From the NCBI GenBank assembly GCA_019347795.1, contig JAHWKS010000103.1:1-10124 (forward strand): a DNA stretch of 10,124 nucleotides, written 5' to 3'. Positions 1 through 6,628 of this stretch are shown here, piece by piece; position 1 is the first letter of the stretch, and every line of letters begins with the position of its first letter. The stretch comes from Planctomycetota bacterium. Lineage in GTDB: Bacteria > Planctomycetota > Planctomycetia > Pirellulales > Pirellulaceae. Under the pieces are notes generated by a model. It saw nothing but the letters and a program-made list of their open reading frames with translations, had not been told where the DNA came from and did not search any database. A program made the position numbers and the translations under genes.

Positions 1-1175
1 CCCCGGCCGCCGCAAATCACGCACCACAAGATAGCGAACCGTGTCGTGCACCCGGAAACTACGGTCGGGGGGCTGCCCAACGCGAGCCGCTCGGTCGCAT
101 CCAGATCGATTTCGTTGGAAAGCACGCGAACGTTCACGCGGCTCCCGTTGTCGCCGTCGAAATTCAAAAGCTTAAATACGAGCAAGCCCTCATCGTCGAA
201 GGCGTCCGTTACGTCGATTTCCAGGGTTGAGCCGTCAAATCGCACCGGTCCCAGTGGGAAGTCGGCTTGTGCCCCGGAGAGCGCGAACAGCGACGTTCCA
301 TCTTCTCCTCGGTCAAGCAGCGTCCCGGGGAAGTCGGCGCTTTCCAGGAATACCAGCAGCGTGTCTTCCACAACGGCGGATGTGTCGGATGAATCGAAGC
401 GCGCGTCCACGTCGATGCGAAGCGTGCGTCGCCCCTCGTCCTGCCCCAACTCCACCAACTCCTCCGCCTGCACCAGAAACTGCTCCCCTTCGGATAGCGA
501 GATCGTCCCTTCCGGCAGCGAAGTTTCGAGGGTGAAAGGCACGTCGAACGTCGCCACGGCGCCGCCTTGCGTTTGTGCGATCAACTCCAGCGTGTGGGGA
601 CCATCAGCCGAGCCGTCGTTCGGCAAACCCGGATCGAACGAGAATGCGCCGTCGCCGCCGAGCTGTATGAGAAAGATGCTGCCGCCGTCCAACCGGCCGA
701 CGAGTCGCGTCTCTGGCGTAAGATTCTCGGAGACGGCGCCGGCGATCGTGGCGTCGGAGCTTACTCCATCGCCCGGCGTTCCATCATCGTTGGCGAGCGC
801 GGCCTGAATGGTAGGGGCCAATAACCCGGCGCCGTCTCGCAAGGGCGCGACGACGAGCAGGAGGTCATTCAACGCGGCGACGTCATCGCCGTTTACATCA
901 ACAAACGGCGGCGTCGTGAGCGGCGGGTCGATCGCCTGCGTCAGGTCGTGTTCGATGCCGAAAGTCCGCAGGTGCGTCACCACTTGCTGCAGGTCCGACA
1001 GGGAGATAAAGCCCGAGTCGTCCACATCCTCTGGAAGCACCGGGTTCTGAAAATCGCCCACCAGGAGCCGCCGAGCTTCCAGCGATTCGATACGAGGCAG
1101 ACGCGTGCGGCCGAAGGAGCGACGGCGCCGCGGAAAACGACGGCGCCGGGGACTATCGAGAAAGGGCTTCCACAT
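1..1175 (-). CDS. LEPR-XLL / dockerin-type planctomycete surface or secreted protein (N-terminal part; C-terminus beyond window)
   Basis: Translated from the ATG at 1175, this frame is open to the left edge (391 codons). The start fits planctomycete proteins that begin with MW followed by an arginine-rich stretch. Two RRRR clusters (residues 10-13 and 16-19) precede IESLEARRLL (29-38), which matches the LEPR-XLL motif. Two dockerin-like repeats follow: DVDDSGFISLSDLQQVV (50-66) and DVNGDDVAALNDLLLVV (93-109), each with spaced Asp/Asn ligands for calcium and a hydrophobic helix. The rest is acidic, rich in Gly, Asp, Thr and Val, and looks like beta-sandwich repeats of a large extracellular protein. 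By family knowledge the product is exported or surface-attached; its ligand or substrate cannot be told. There is no clear Shine-Dalgarno sequence and no classical Sec signal peptide. Near the left edge (about 1-73) another frame reads more naturally, so a frameshift is possible at the G run 67-72. I am sure of the family type, not of the role. Confidence 0.8.
   Translation of the reverse strand, partial: MWKPFLDSPRRRRFPRRRRSFGRTRLPRIESLEARRLLVGDFQNPVLPEDVDDSGFISLSDLQQVVTHLRTFGIEHDLTQAIDPPLTTPPFVDVNGDDVAALNDLLLVVAPLRDGAGLLAPTIQAALANDDGTPGDGVSSDATIAGAVSENLTPETRLVGRLDGGSIFLIQLGGDGAFSFDPGLPNDGSADGPHTLELIAQTQGGAVATFDVPFTLETSLPEGTISLSEGEQFLVQAEELVELGQDEGRRTLRIDVDARFDSSDTSAVVEDTLLVFLESADFPGTLLDRGEDGTSLFALSGAQADFPLGPVRFDGSTLEIDVTDAFDDEGLLVFKLLNFDGDNGSRVNVRVLSNEIDLDATERLALGSPPTVVSGCTTRFAILWCVICGGR
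1119..1148 (-). repeat. 12-bp direct repeat encoding two RRRR clusters
   Basis: Two 12-bp copies at 1137-1148 and 1119-1130 match at 11 of 12 positions and are separated by six bases encoding Phe-Pro. They encode residues 10-13 and 16-19 of the LEPR-XLL protein. The basic patch lies just ahead of the LEARRLL motif. It is probably a small local duplication in a variable N-terminal tail. Confidence 0.6.
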
Positions 1176-1441
1176 GAGAGAAGTTCCGGCAGGAAAGGAA
1201 CGTGATCTCTCCGCGTTCAACGCAGAAAGAAGCCGATTAGCGAATGGGCCGCGCGCCGGCGCCCGTTATCGTTCCCGAAGCCGATTGCGGCGCAGTGGAC
1301 CATCACTGGCCTCGCTCATCGGAGCCGAAACCGAATTCGAGGATAACCAGCAGCTACAGACAAGACAACCATTTTGGCGCAAATTCGCTTTCCGACGAGG
1401 GGGATCGCAAACGTGCTGCAGAGGGACTCGAAGTAGAATCC
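1176..1441. other. Intergenic region between the proline enzyme and the dockerin gene
   Basis: No credible coding frame was found in these 266 bases. The region follows the stop of the proline enzyme and precedes the dockerin gene on the same strand. It holds a G+C-rich patch at about 1248-1265 and one promoter-like sequence at 1340-1368. I see no convincing rho-independent terminator, meaning no strong hairpin followed by a T run on the minus strand. Confidence 0.5.
1340..1368 (-). promoter_or_regulatory. Candidate sigma70-like promoter for the dockerin gene
   Basis: On the minus strand TTGTCT (1368-1363) lies 17 bp before TATCCT (1345-1340), resembling a -35/-10 pair. It would leave a leader of about 160 nt before the ATG at 1175. 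Planctomycete promoter consensus is poorly known, so this rests only on spacing and partial box matches. Confidence 0.25.
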
Positions 1442-4400
1442 CTACTCCATCGGCGCGAAGCCGCGGCGCATTGTGTTTTCGGTGATGGTGCGGGGGATGA
1501 CGTACTGGAGGAGGTAGTCGGGGCCGCCGGCTTTCGCGCCGATTCCAGACATCTTGTAACCCCCGAAGGGCTGCCGGCTCACCAGGGCGCCAGTGATGTT
1601 GCGATTAAGGTAGAGGTTCCCCGCGTGCAGCTCCCGCTGGGCGCGGTCGAGGTTGCCGGGGCTGCGAGAGTACATGCCGCCGGTGAGGGCGTAGAGCGTG
1701 TTGTTGAAGATCGAAAAGGCCTCGTCAAGGTCTTTCGCCTTCATCACCGCCAACACCGGGCCGAAGATTTCTTCCTGGGCGATCTGCGCCTCGGGAGAGA
1801 TATCGGCGAAGATGTGCGGGCCGATGTAGTAGCCGACGTCGGTCAGCTCGCCCACGTCCACGGCCAGCAGTTCGCGGCCTTCTTTGCGGCCGAGTTCGAT
1901 ATACGCGCGGATGCGGTTATAGGCTTCCTCGTCGATGACGGCCGAGACGCTGGTGGCGGGGTCCTCGGCGGGACCGATCTTCAGGCTGCGGGCCGCCTCC
2001 ACGAGGCGATTGAGGAATGCGTCGTAGATCCCCTCCAGCACGATGGCGCGGCTGCATGCGGAGCACTTCTGGCCTTGGTAGCCGAAGGCGGACTTGATGA
2101 CGCCCATCACCGCTTCGTCCAGGTCCGCGTCGTCGTCGATGATGATCGCGTTCTTGCCCCCCATCTCCGCGATGACCTTTTTCACCAGCGTCATATTGCG
2201 GCCGGCCGAGATTTCCGCCGCCTTGACGTTGATCGAGAGGCCGACCTGCCGCGATCCGGTAAAGGCGATCAGCGCCACGTCGGGATGCTCCACCAGGGCG
2301 GCGCCCGCCGTCTCGCCGCGGCCGGGCAGATACTGCAGCACGCCTGGGGGCAGATCGAGCTCGCGGAAGATGTCCATCACGAGCGAGCCGACGATCGGCG
2401 ACTGCTCGGCGGGCTTCATGATGACGGTGTTCCCCGTCACCAGCGAGGCGACCGTCATGCCGGTGAGGATCGCCAGGGGAAAGTTCCAGGGGGCGATCAC
2501 CGCCGCCACGCCGCGGGGCTGATATTCCCAGCGGTTCTCCTCGCCCGGCGTGTTCACGTCCACGGTCCGCTGTAGCGCGAGGGCGCAGCCCGCGTAGTAG
2601 TTGCAGAAGTCGATTGCTTCGCAGACGTCGCCGGCCGCCTCGCGCCAGCCTTTGGCGCACTCGAACACTTCCCAGGCGGTCAGCTCGAAGAAGCGTTCCT
2701 GCATGATCGCCGCCGCGTCCTGCAGATACTTCGCCCGCTGCTCCACGCCCAGGTCGCGCCACGCCGGCAGCGCCCGCTTCGCCGCCTCGACCGCCTGCTG
2801 CACGTGCGGCTGCTCGGCGGAACCGGTTTCGCCCACGACGCGATCCTTGTGCGACGGATCGAGCGAAACCAGCCGCTCAGGCGTCTCCATTTCTTCGCCG
2901 TCGAGGAACAACGGCCGATAGACGCCGAGCTTCTCCCGCACGCGGTCCAGAGCCTCGACCATCGCCTGGCGAGATTCCGCGCGCGTGAACTCGACCCGCG
3001 GATAGTTGGTAAAGAGGATCGGCTCTTCCGTGGTTGCGATGTTCATGACCATGGAGGGGTGGGCGGTGGGGAATGCGGAATGCGACGTGCGGAATGCGGA
3101 ATCCTGCGTAGCCTCAGAATCACCTGCATCTCCCATTTCGCATTCCGCACTCCGCATTCCGCATTCATTCGGGTTTCGCAGCAGCTCCTCGGGCGACACG
3201 TTCTCTTCAAAGCCTGAACGCAGGAATGAGTCGTTCGACGTATTCTCTAGCAATCGCCGCACCAAGTAGGCCATGCCGGGGATCAGTTCGCCGTACGGCA
3301 TATAGATCCGCAGGCGATGGCCCATCTCCACAACCGCCCGTTTCTCGGAATCCGCCATGCCGTAAAGCATCTGCACTTCGAATGCATTCTGAGGCAGCTC
3401 CAGATGCTTTGCCGTCGCCAGACCGTGCGCGAGCGATCGGATGTTGTGCGATCCCAGCGCGGGCCGCAGGTGCTCGTGGTTCTGCATCACGAATCGCGCC
3501 GCGGCCTCGAAGTTCGCATCGCTCCGCCATTTCTCTTGAAACACCGGGACGGGCCAGCCGTGGTAGCGGTGGTGGATCGTTTCGTAATCCCAGTAGGCGC
3601 CCTTCACCAGCCGCACCCACACCGGGGCGCCGCGGCGGACCGCCCAATCCCGCAACTCGCGCAGATCGCGGGCGGCGTCGTAGAGGTAGCACTGAATGAC
3701 GATGCCTGCATCCACAAAGTCGCGGAACTCCGGCTCCTGGAGCACGCTCTGAAAGATGCGCAGCGTGAGGTCTTTCTTCTCGTACGACTCCATATCGACG
3801 TTGATGAACGCCCCCTCGCTGCGGGCCACGCGCAGCAGCTCCCGCAGCCGGGCGCCGCAGCGCCGCAGGGTCCCTTCCTGATCCACCGCGTCGAACTGAC
3901 TGTCCAGGGCGGAGAGCTTCACCGAGAGGTTCATCCGCGGGAGCGCGCCGCGATGGTCGCGATCGATCTGGGGAATCTCCTCCCAGCTATTCACGGTCGG
4001 GGCGACGTTGCGGATCAAGTCGCAGTAGGCGGTGAAGTGCTCGTCGGCCTCGCGCTCGCTGATGACCGCCTCGCCGAGAATGTCGAGCGTAAACGCCCGT
4101 CGCAACTTTCGCTCCCGCTGGGCGGCGGCCAGCACCTCCTTTGCGTCGCTCCCGGCGATGAACCGCCGGGCGAAGTCCATCACGCTCAGCCGCGCTGCTC
4201 TTGCCACGGCCCCGCGCGTGAAGGCCGCCCTCCGAGCCACGCCCAGGGCGATGCGAAAGGAATACGGCATCCGCTCGCGGACTTCCGCCAGGTACTCGGT
4301 CAGATGGCGGATCATCTGATCGTCGCTGCGCAGCATCGGCAGCACATCGACGAAGCGAAATAACTGGACCTTGACCGCCTCATCCTGCATGGCCCAAGAC

Positions 4401-4570
4401 ATGATGCGGTCATCCCACCACCGCCGGTCCAGCACATTCGGCCGCCGCGCGTCCAGCCGATCGAAGATTTCCAGCCCAATCGCCTGCGTCCGCCGCTCAA
4501 TGTCTTCCAACGCCGCCGGCGAGAGGTCGTCCGGAGAGTTATCCGCGATGGGACGCGCAGAATCGGTCAT
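1442..4570 (-). CDS. putA: Bifunctional proline dehydrogenase / L-glutamate gamma-semialdehyde dehydrogenase (PutA type)
   Basis: This 1042-residue fusion oxidises proline to pyrroline-5-carboxylate with FAD, then glutamate semialdehyde to glutamate with NAD. The proline dehydrogenase barrel fills about residues 90-460: NLSVKLSAL, INVDMESYE, VRLVKGAYWD (Lys323) and AYLVRRLLEN with the paired substrate-binding arginines R438/R439. The aldehyde dehydrogenase domain covers about 520-1030: PWNFP (N696), KPAEQSP (K719), EMGGKN (general base E802), GQKCSACSR (nucleophile C836) and the P5CDH-type end with KAGGPDYL. The 34-residue E802-C836 spacing equals that of classical ALDHs. All key residues are present. 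It lacks the DNA-binding N-terminus and extra C-terminal domain of enterobacterial PutA, so it is a short, catalytic-only form. The interdomain linker holds a palindromic repeat read in frame (about residues 469-500). The start at 4570 has no Shine-Dalgarno sequence. The gene is divergent from xisH and seems to be transcribed alone. Confidence 0.95.
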   Translation of the reverse strand: MTDSARPIADNSPDDLSPAALEDIERRTQAIGLEIFDRLDARRPNVLDRRWWDDRIMSWAMQDEAVKVQLFRFVDVLPMLRSDDQMIRHLTEYLAEVRERMPYSFRIALGVARRAAFTRGAVARAARLSVMDFARRFIAGSDAKEVLAAAQRERKLRRAFTLDILGEAVISEREADEHFTAYCDLIRNVAPTVNSWEEIPQIDRDHRGALPRMNLSVKLSALDSQFDAVDQEGTLRRCGARLRELLRVARSEGAFINVDMESYEKKDLTLRIFQSVLQEPEFRDFVDAGIVIQCYLYDAARDLRELRDWAVRRGAPVWVRLVKGAYWDYETIHHRYHGWPVPVFQEKWRSDANFEAAARFVMQNHEHLRPALGSHNIRSLAHGLATAKHLELPQNAFEVQMLYGMADSEKRAVVEMGHRLRIYMPYGELIPGMAYLVRRLLENTSNDSFLRSGFEENVSPEELLRNPNECGMRSAECEMGDAGDSEATQDSAFRTSHSAFPTAHPSMVMNIATTEEPILFTNYPRVEFTRAESRQAMVEALDRVREKLGVYRPLFLDGEEMETPERLVSLDPSHKDRVVGETGSAEQPHVQQAVEAAKRALPAWRDLGVEQRAKYLQDAAAIMQERFFELTAWEVFECAKGWREAAGDVCEAIDFCNYYAGCALALQRTVDVNTPGEENRWEYQPRGVAAVIAPWNFPLAILTGMTVASLVTGNTVIMKPAEQSPIVGSLVMDIFRELDLPPGVLQYLPGRGETAGAALVEHPDVALIAFTGSRQVGLSINVKAAEISAGRNMTLVKKVIAEMGGKNAIIIDDDADLDEAVMGVIKSAFGYQGQKCSACSRAIVLEGIYDAFLNRLVEAARSLKIGPAEDPATSVSAVIDEEAYNRIRAYIELGRKEGRELLAVDVGELTDVGYYIGPHIFADISPEAQIAQEEIFGPVLAVMKAKDLDEAFSIFNNTLYALTGGMYSRSPGNLDRAQRELHAGNLYLNRNITGALVSRQPFGGYKMSGIGAKAGGPDYLLQYVIPRTITENTMRRGFAPME
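3071..3166. repeat. 96-bp imperfect palindromic repeat inside putA
   Basis: The left arm (from 3071, about 32 nt) and right arm (ending 3166) are inverted copies that match at 29 of 33 aligned positions, separated by a spacer of about 30 bp. Each arm is built from the short motif gaatgcg / cattccgc repeated several times. The span is exactly 96 bp, or 32 codons, so the putA frame stays open through it. On the coding strand the first arm reads ECGMRSAEC and the second SAFRTSHSAF. Similar low-complexity peptides recur in unrelated predicted bacterial proteins, which suggests a dispersed repeat element. RNA from either strand could form a long hairpin here. Confidence 0.85.
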
Positions 4571-4659
4571 AACGCGAAAACTGGGCTGGGACGGAGCAGT
4601 TTTGGTCTTGTCTCCGGTCTATCAGGTCAAACGTATCACCGAAACGAGGGCTCATGGTA

Positions 4660-4687
4660 ATCCTAAAGCTGCAGCCCGGGCGGTCAA
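4660..4687 (-). promoter_or_regulatory. Candidate promoter for putA
   Basis: On the minus strand TTGACC (4687-4682) is followed after 16 bp by TAGGAT (4665-4660), five and four of six matches to the sigma70 boxes. Transcription would begin near 4653 and give a leader of about 80 nt before the ATG at 4570. This is the best -35/-10 pair I found in the 211-bp divergent gap between putA and xisH. Confidence 0.35.
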
Positions 4688-4781
4688 GCAATGTCCTGCG
4701 ACCTATCGCGAACTAGCGACGGAAGGGTAGAATTCATTCGACGAACCCAACCTGCGAGATTTCCGACGTCACTCATCGAAT

Positions 4782-5204
4782 ATGCCTCCAAGAGACATTC
4801 TGCATCCGGCGGTCCTACGCTGTTTGATTGCCGACGGCTGGCGTATCACTCATGATCCGTACGGAATCGGCGTCGGGCGCAGAACTTTGTTCGTCGATCT
4901 AGGCGCTGAGAAACTCATAGCCGCGGAACGCGACAACAAACGAATTGCCGTCGAAGTCAAGACCTTTCGCGGGCAATCGGACGTTCGCGACTTGGAGATT
5001 GCGCTTGGGCAGTACTTTCTCTATTCGCCGCTGATCAGCACGCGCGACCCTGGAAGGATGCTGTACCTCGCGATTCCCAACGATGCTTACGCCAGCATTT
5101 TTGAAGAGCCCATCGGCAGTGAGCTGATGGCTGCCTATTCGCTGCGACTACTCGTAATCGACGTTGAAAGCGAGGTCATTGCCAAATGGATACCGGAACC
5201 CTAA
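4782..5204 (+). CDS. xisH: XisH family protein (fdxN element excision controlling factor type; PD-(D/E)XK-like)
   Basis: The 140-residue product is full length for XisH. It shows the N-terminal pattern RDILHPAVLRCLIADGW (4-20), then DPYGI, FVDLGAEKLIAAER (37-50), IAVEVKTF (55-62) and a C-terminal ALGQYFLY region. D39 together with E58-V59-K60 fits the PD-(D/E)XK nuclease core, to which XisH structures have been related. In Anabaena sp. PCC 7120, XisH and XisI are needed with the recombinase XisF for excision of the fdxN element; most other copies have no assigned role. Here no recombinase or nitrogen-fixation gene is visible. The gene overlaps xisI by 19 bp, so the two are clearly co-transcribed. 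No Shine-Dalgarno sequence precedes the ATG. By eye the gene is less G+C-rich than its neighbours, which together with its cyanobacterial affinity suggests horizontal transfer. Nuclease activity is not shown by the sequence alone. Confidence 0.9.
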   Translation: MPPRDILHPAVLRCLIADGWRITHDPYGIGVGRRTLFVDLGAEKLIAAERDNKRIAVEVKTFRGQSDVRDLEIALGQYFLYSPLISTRDPGRMLYLAIPNDAYASIFEEPIGSELMAAYSLRLLVIDVESEVIAKWIPEP

Positions 5205-5530
5205 ATACTTGGCGTGGCGAGATTCGACGCGTGCTCCAAGAACTGGCCGCGATCCCGTACGCGGAGCCGTACAAGCTCACCAAGCGCGTCGCGTTTGATG
5301 ACGATACGAACACGTACGCCGTCATCGTCCACGGCTGGGAGGGGCCGCGGCGATTGCACGGCTGCCTGGCTCACATCGAGATTAACGGCGACAAGATCTG
5401 GATTCAGCAGGACGGCACGGAATACGGCCTGGCCACGGAGTTGGTCGAGGCGGGAATTCCCAAGGAGAGCATCGTGCTGGGCTTCAAGTCGGAGTGGGTC
5501 CGCCCGCACACCGGATTCGCCGTCGCGTAG
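5186..5530 (+). CDS. xisI: XisI family protein (partner of XisH)
   Basis: The 114-residue product matches XisI along its whole length: an N-terminal helix ending in IPYAEPY, then VAFDDDTNTYAVIVHGWEG, RRLHGCLAHIEI, KIWIQQDGTE, LVEAGIPKESIVLGF and the usual ending with TGFAVA. XisI proteins are small alpha/beta proteins almost always encoded directly after xisH, as here. The ATG lies inside the end of xisH in another frame (19-bp overlap), with GAGG about 10 bases upstream, so translation is probably coupled. Its biochemical role is unknown; a partner or control protein for XisH is an inference from constant pairing. The stop lies 6 bp from the stop of the convergent polyketide synthase gene, with no visible terminator between them. 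Confidence 0.92.
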   Translation: MDTGTLNTWRGEIRRVLQELAAIPYAEPYKLTKRVAFDDDTNTYAVIVHGWEGPRRLHGCLAHIEINGDKIWIQQDGTEYGLATELVEAGIPKESIVLGFKSEWVRPHTGFAVA

Positions 5531-5536
5531 CCGATG

Positions 5537-6628
5537 TCAACAAAACAGCGCCGCTTCAGCCGTCAGTCCGGGGCCGAACGCGAGGGCGACGCAGGGGGGG
5601 GCGGCGCCCATTTGTTGCAGGCGGCGGAGGACGAACAGCACCGTCGCCGACGACATGTTGCCGTGCTCGCCCAGCACCGCGGAGGAGGCCTCGGCCGCCG
5701 ACGCGGGAAGGTTGAGCGACTCCAGCGCTGCCTGCACCACCCGCGGGCCGCCGGGATGGATGGCCCAGCTTGCAATGTCTTCGACTCGCAGCCCCTGCTC
5801 CCCCAGCCACTCCTGAAGCCATGACTTGAGGTGCTGGCGGATCAACTCGGGCACGCGGGCCGAAAGCGTCATCGCGAAGCCGTGGTCGGTAATCCGCCAG
5901 GTCATCTCGCGGTGCGAGTCGGGCAAGAGTCGCGAGCCGCACGCCGCCAGCTTCCACGCCTCGGGCCGATGCTCCGCCTCGGCCGCGAGCACGCATGCGG
6001 CGGCGCCGTCGGCGAACAGGGTGTTGGCGACGACGCGCTCCTGGTCCCAGCCATATTGATAGTGCAGGCTGCACAGCTCGACGCAGCACAAGAGCACGCG
6101 GGCTGTTGGGTCGGCGGCAATGAACGCCTGCGCGACCCGCAGTGCATTGAGGGCGCCGTGGCATCCCATGAAGCCGACGTTCACGCGGGCCACGGTCGGC
6201 GGCAAGCCGAGATCATGGATAAGCGCGAACTCGACCCCGGGGGCGAAGAAGCCGGTGCAGGAGACCGTGATCAGATGCGTGATCTCGCCCGCGTCGGCGG
6301 CGGCTTCATCCAGGGCCCGACGGCATGCGGCGATCGCCAACGGCGTCGCCTCCTGGGCGAAACGCTCCAGGCGTGCCGAGGTGCTCGGACCGCGATCCTC
6401 CTCGCTCCGAGCTTGCCAGTAAAAGGAATGTCGCGGCTCATCGCCTTCGGGGCGCTCCAGCAGCACGCTGCCGCGCCGCTGTACCTGCGAGAGCCGGTGG
6501 AGCAGCGGCAAAATCTTCTCAGCCTGCGCGTTCTGGTAGACGAACGTACGTGCAACTCCCGCCGCGTCCGCTTGCGCGATGGAATAGCGAGGCACGCCGA
6601 GCCCTAATCCTCGTAAGGCGACGTTCAT
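5537..6628 (-). CDS. Type III polyketide synthase (chalcone/alkylresorcinol synthase family)
   Basis: The 363-residue product is a homodimeric-type ketosynthase that extends a CoA-bound starter with malonyl-CoA and cyclises the chain into a pyrone or resorcinol. The catalytic triad is complete: Cys124 in TVSCTGFFAPG, His291 in AIHPGGPRVV and Asn324 in GEHGNMSSATV. The 33-residue His-Asn gap equals that of plant chalcone synthase (H303/N336). NVGFMGCHGALNAL is also typical of bacterial members. I chose the ATG at 6628 rather than the upstream start at 6916 because AAGGAG lies 7 bases before it, MNVALRGLGLGVPRY is a normal family N-terminus, and the longer form would run deep into the preceding gene. 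The ATG overlaps the upstream stop (ATGA), so this is the last gene of a coupled operon with a methyltransferase and an oxidoreductase. Starter unit and product cannot be read from the sequence; long-chain acyl-CoA and an alkylresorcinol or alkylpyrone are the likeliest. Confidence 0.93.
   Translation of the reverse strand: MNVALRGLGLGVPRYSIAQADAAGVARTFVYQNAQAEKILPLLHRLSQVQRRGSVLLERPEGDEPRHSFYWQARSEEDRGPSTSARLERFAQEATPLAIAACRRALDEAAADAGEITHLITVSCTGFFAPGVEFALIHDLGLPPTVARVNVGFMGCHGALNALRVAQAFIAADPTARVLLCCVELCSLHYQYGWDQERVVANTLFADGAAACVLAAEAEHRPEAWKLAACGSRLLPDSHREMTWRITDHGFAMTLSARVPELIRQHLKSWLQEWLGEQGLRVEDIASWAIHPGGPRVVQAALESLNLPASAAEASSAVLGEHGNMSSATVLFVLRRLQQMGAAPPCVALAFGPGLTAEAALFC

Noticed and set aside
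46..807. A 253-codon plus-strand open frame at the left edge
   Set aside because: It is Ser/Pro/Arg-rich low-complexity sequence antisense to the dockerin gene, whose motifs (LEARRLL, two dockerin repeats) are clear on the minus strand.
1244..2575. A 443-codon plus-strand open frame opposite the 3' half of putA
   Set aside because: It is antisense to the highly conserved aldehyde dehydrogenase domain, rich in Ala, Arg, His and Asp as expected for a G+C-rich shadow frame, and has no recognisable motif.
3071..3166. The putA inverted repeat as a CRISPR unit or transcription terminator
   Set aside because: It is a single inverted pair inside a coding sequence with no spacer array, and no T run follows the hairpin; the downstream aldehyde dehydrogenase domain is intact.
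3317..4363. A 348-codon plus-strand open frame opposite the proline dehydrogenase domain
   Set aside because: It lies opposite conserved catalytic motifs of putA; its His/Val/Gln-rich composition is that of a complement-strand shadow.
4625..4728. Other promoter-like boxes in the putA-xisH gap (TTGACC at 4630-4625 on the minus strand; TAGAAT at 4728-4733 on the plus strand)
   Set aside because: Neither has an acceptable partner box at 16-18 bp, so they were not listed as promoters.
4782..5530. An excisable fdxN-type element bounded near xisHI
   Set aside because: No recombinase gene, no interrupted gene and no flanking direct repeats were seen in the window.
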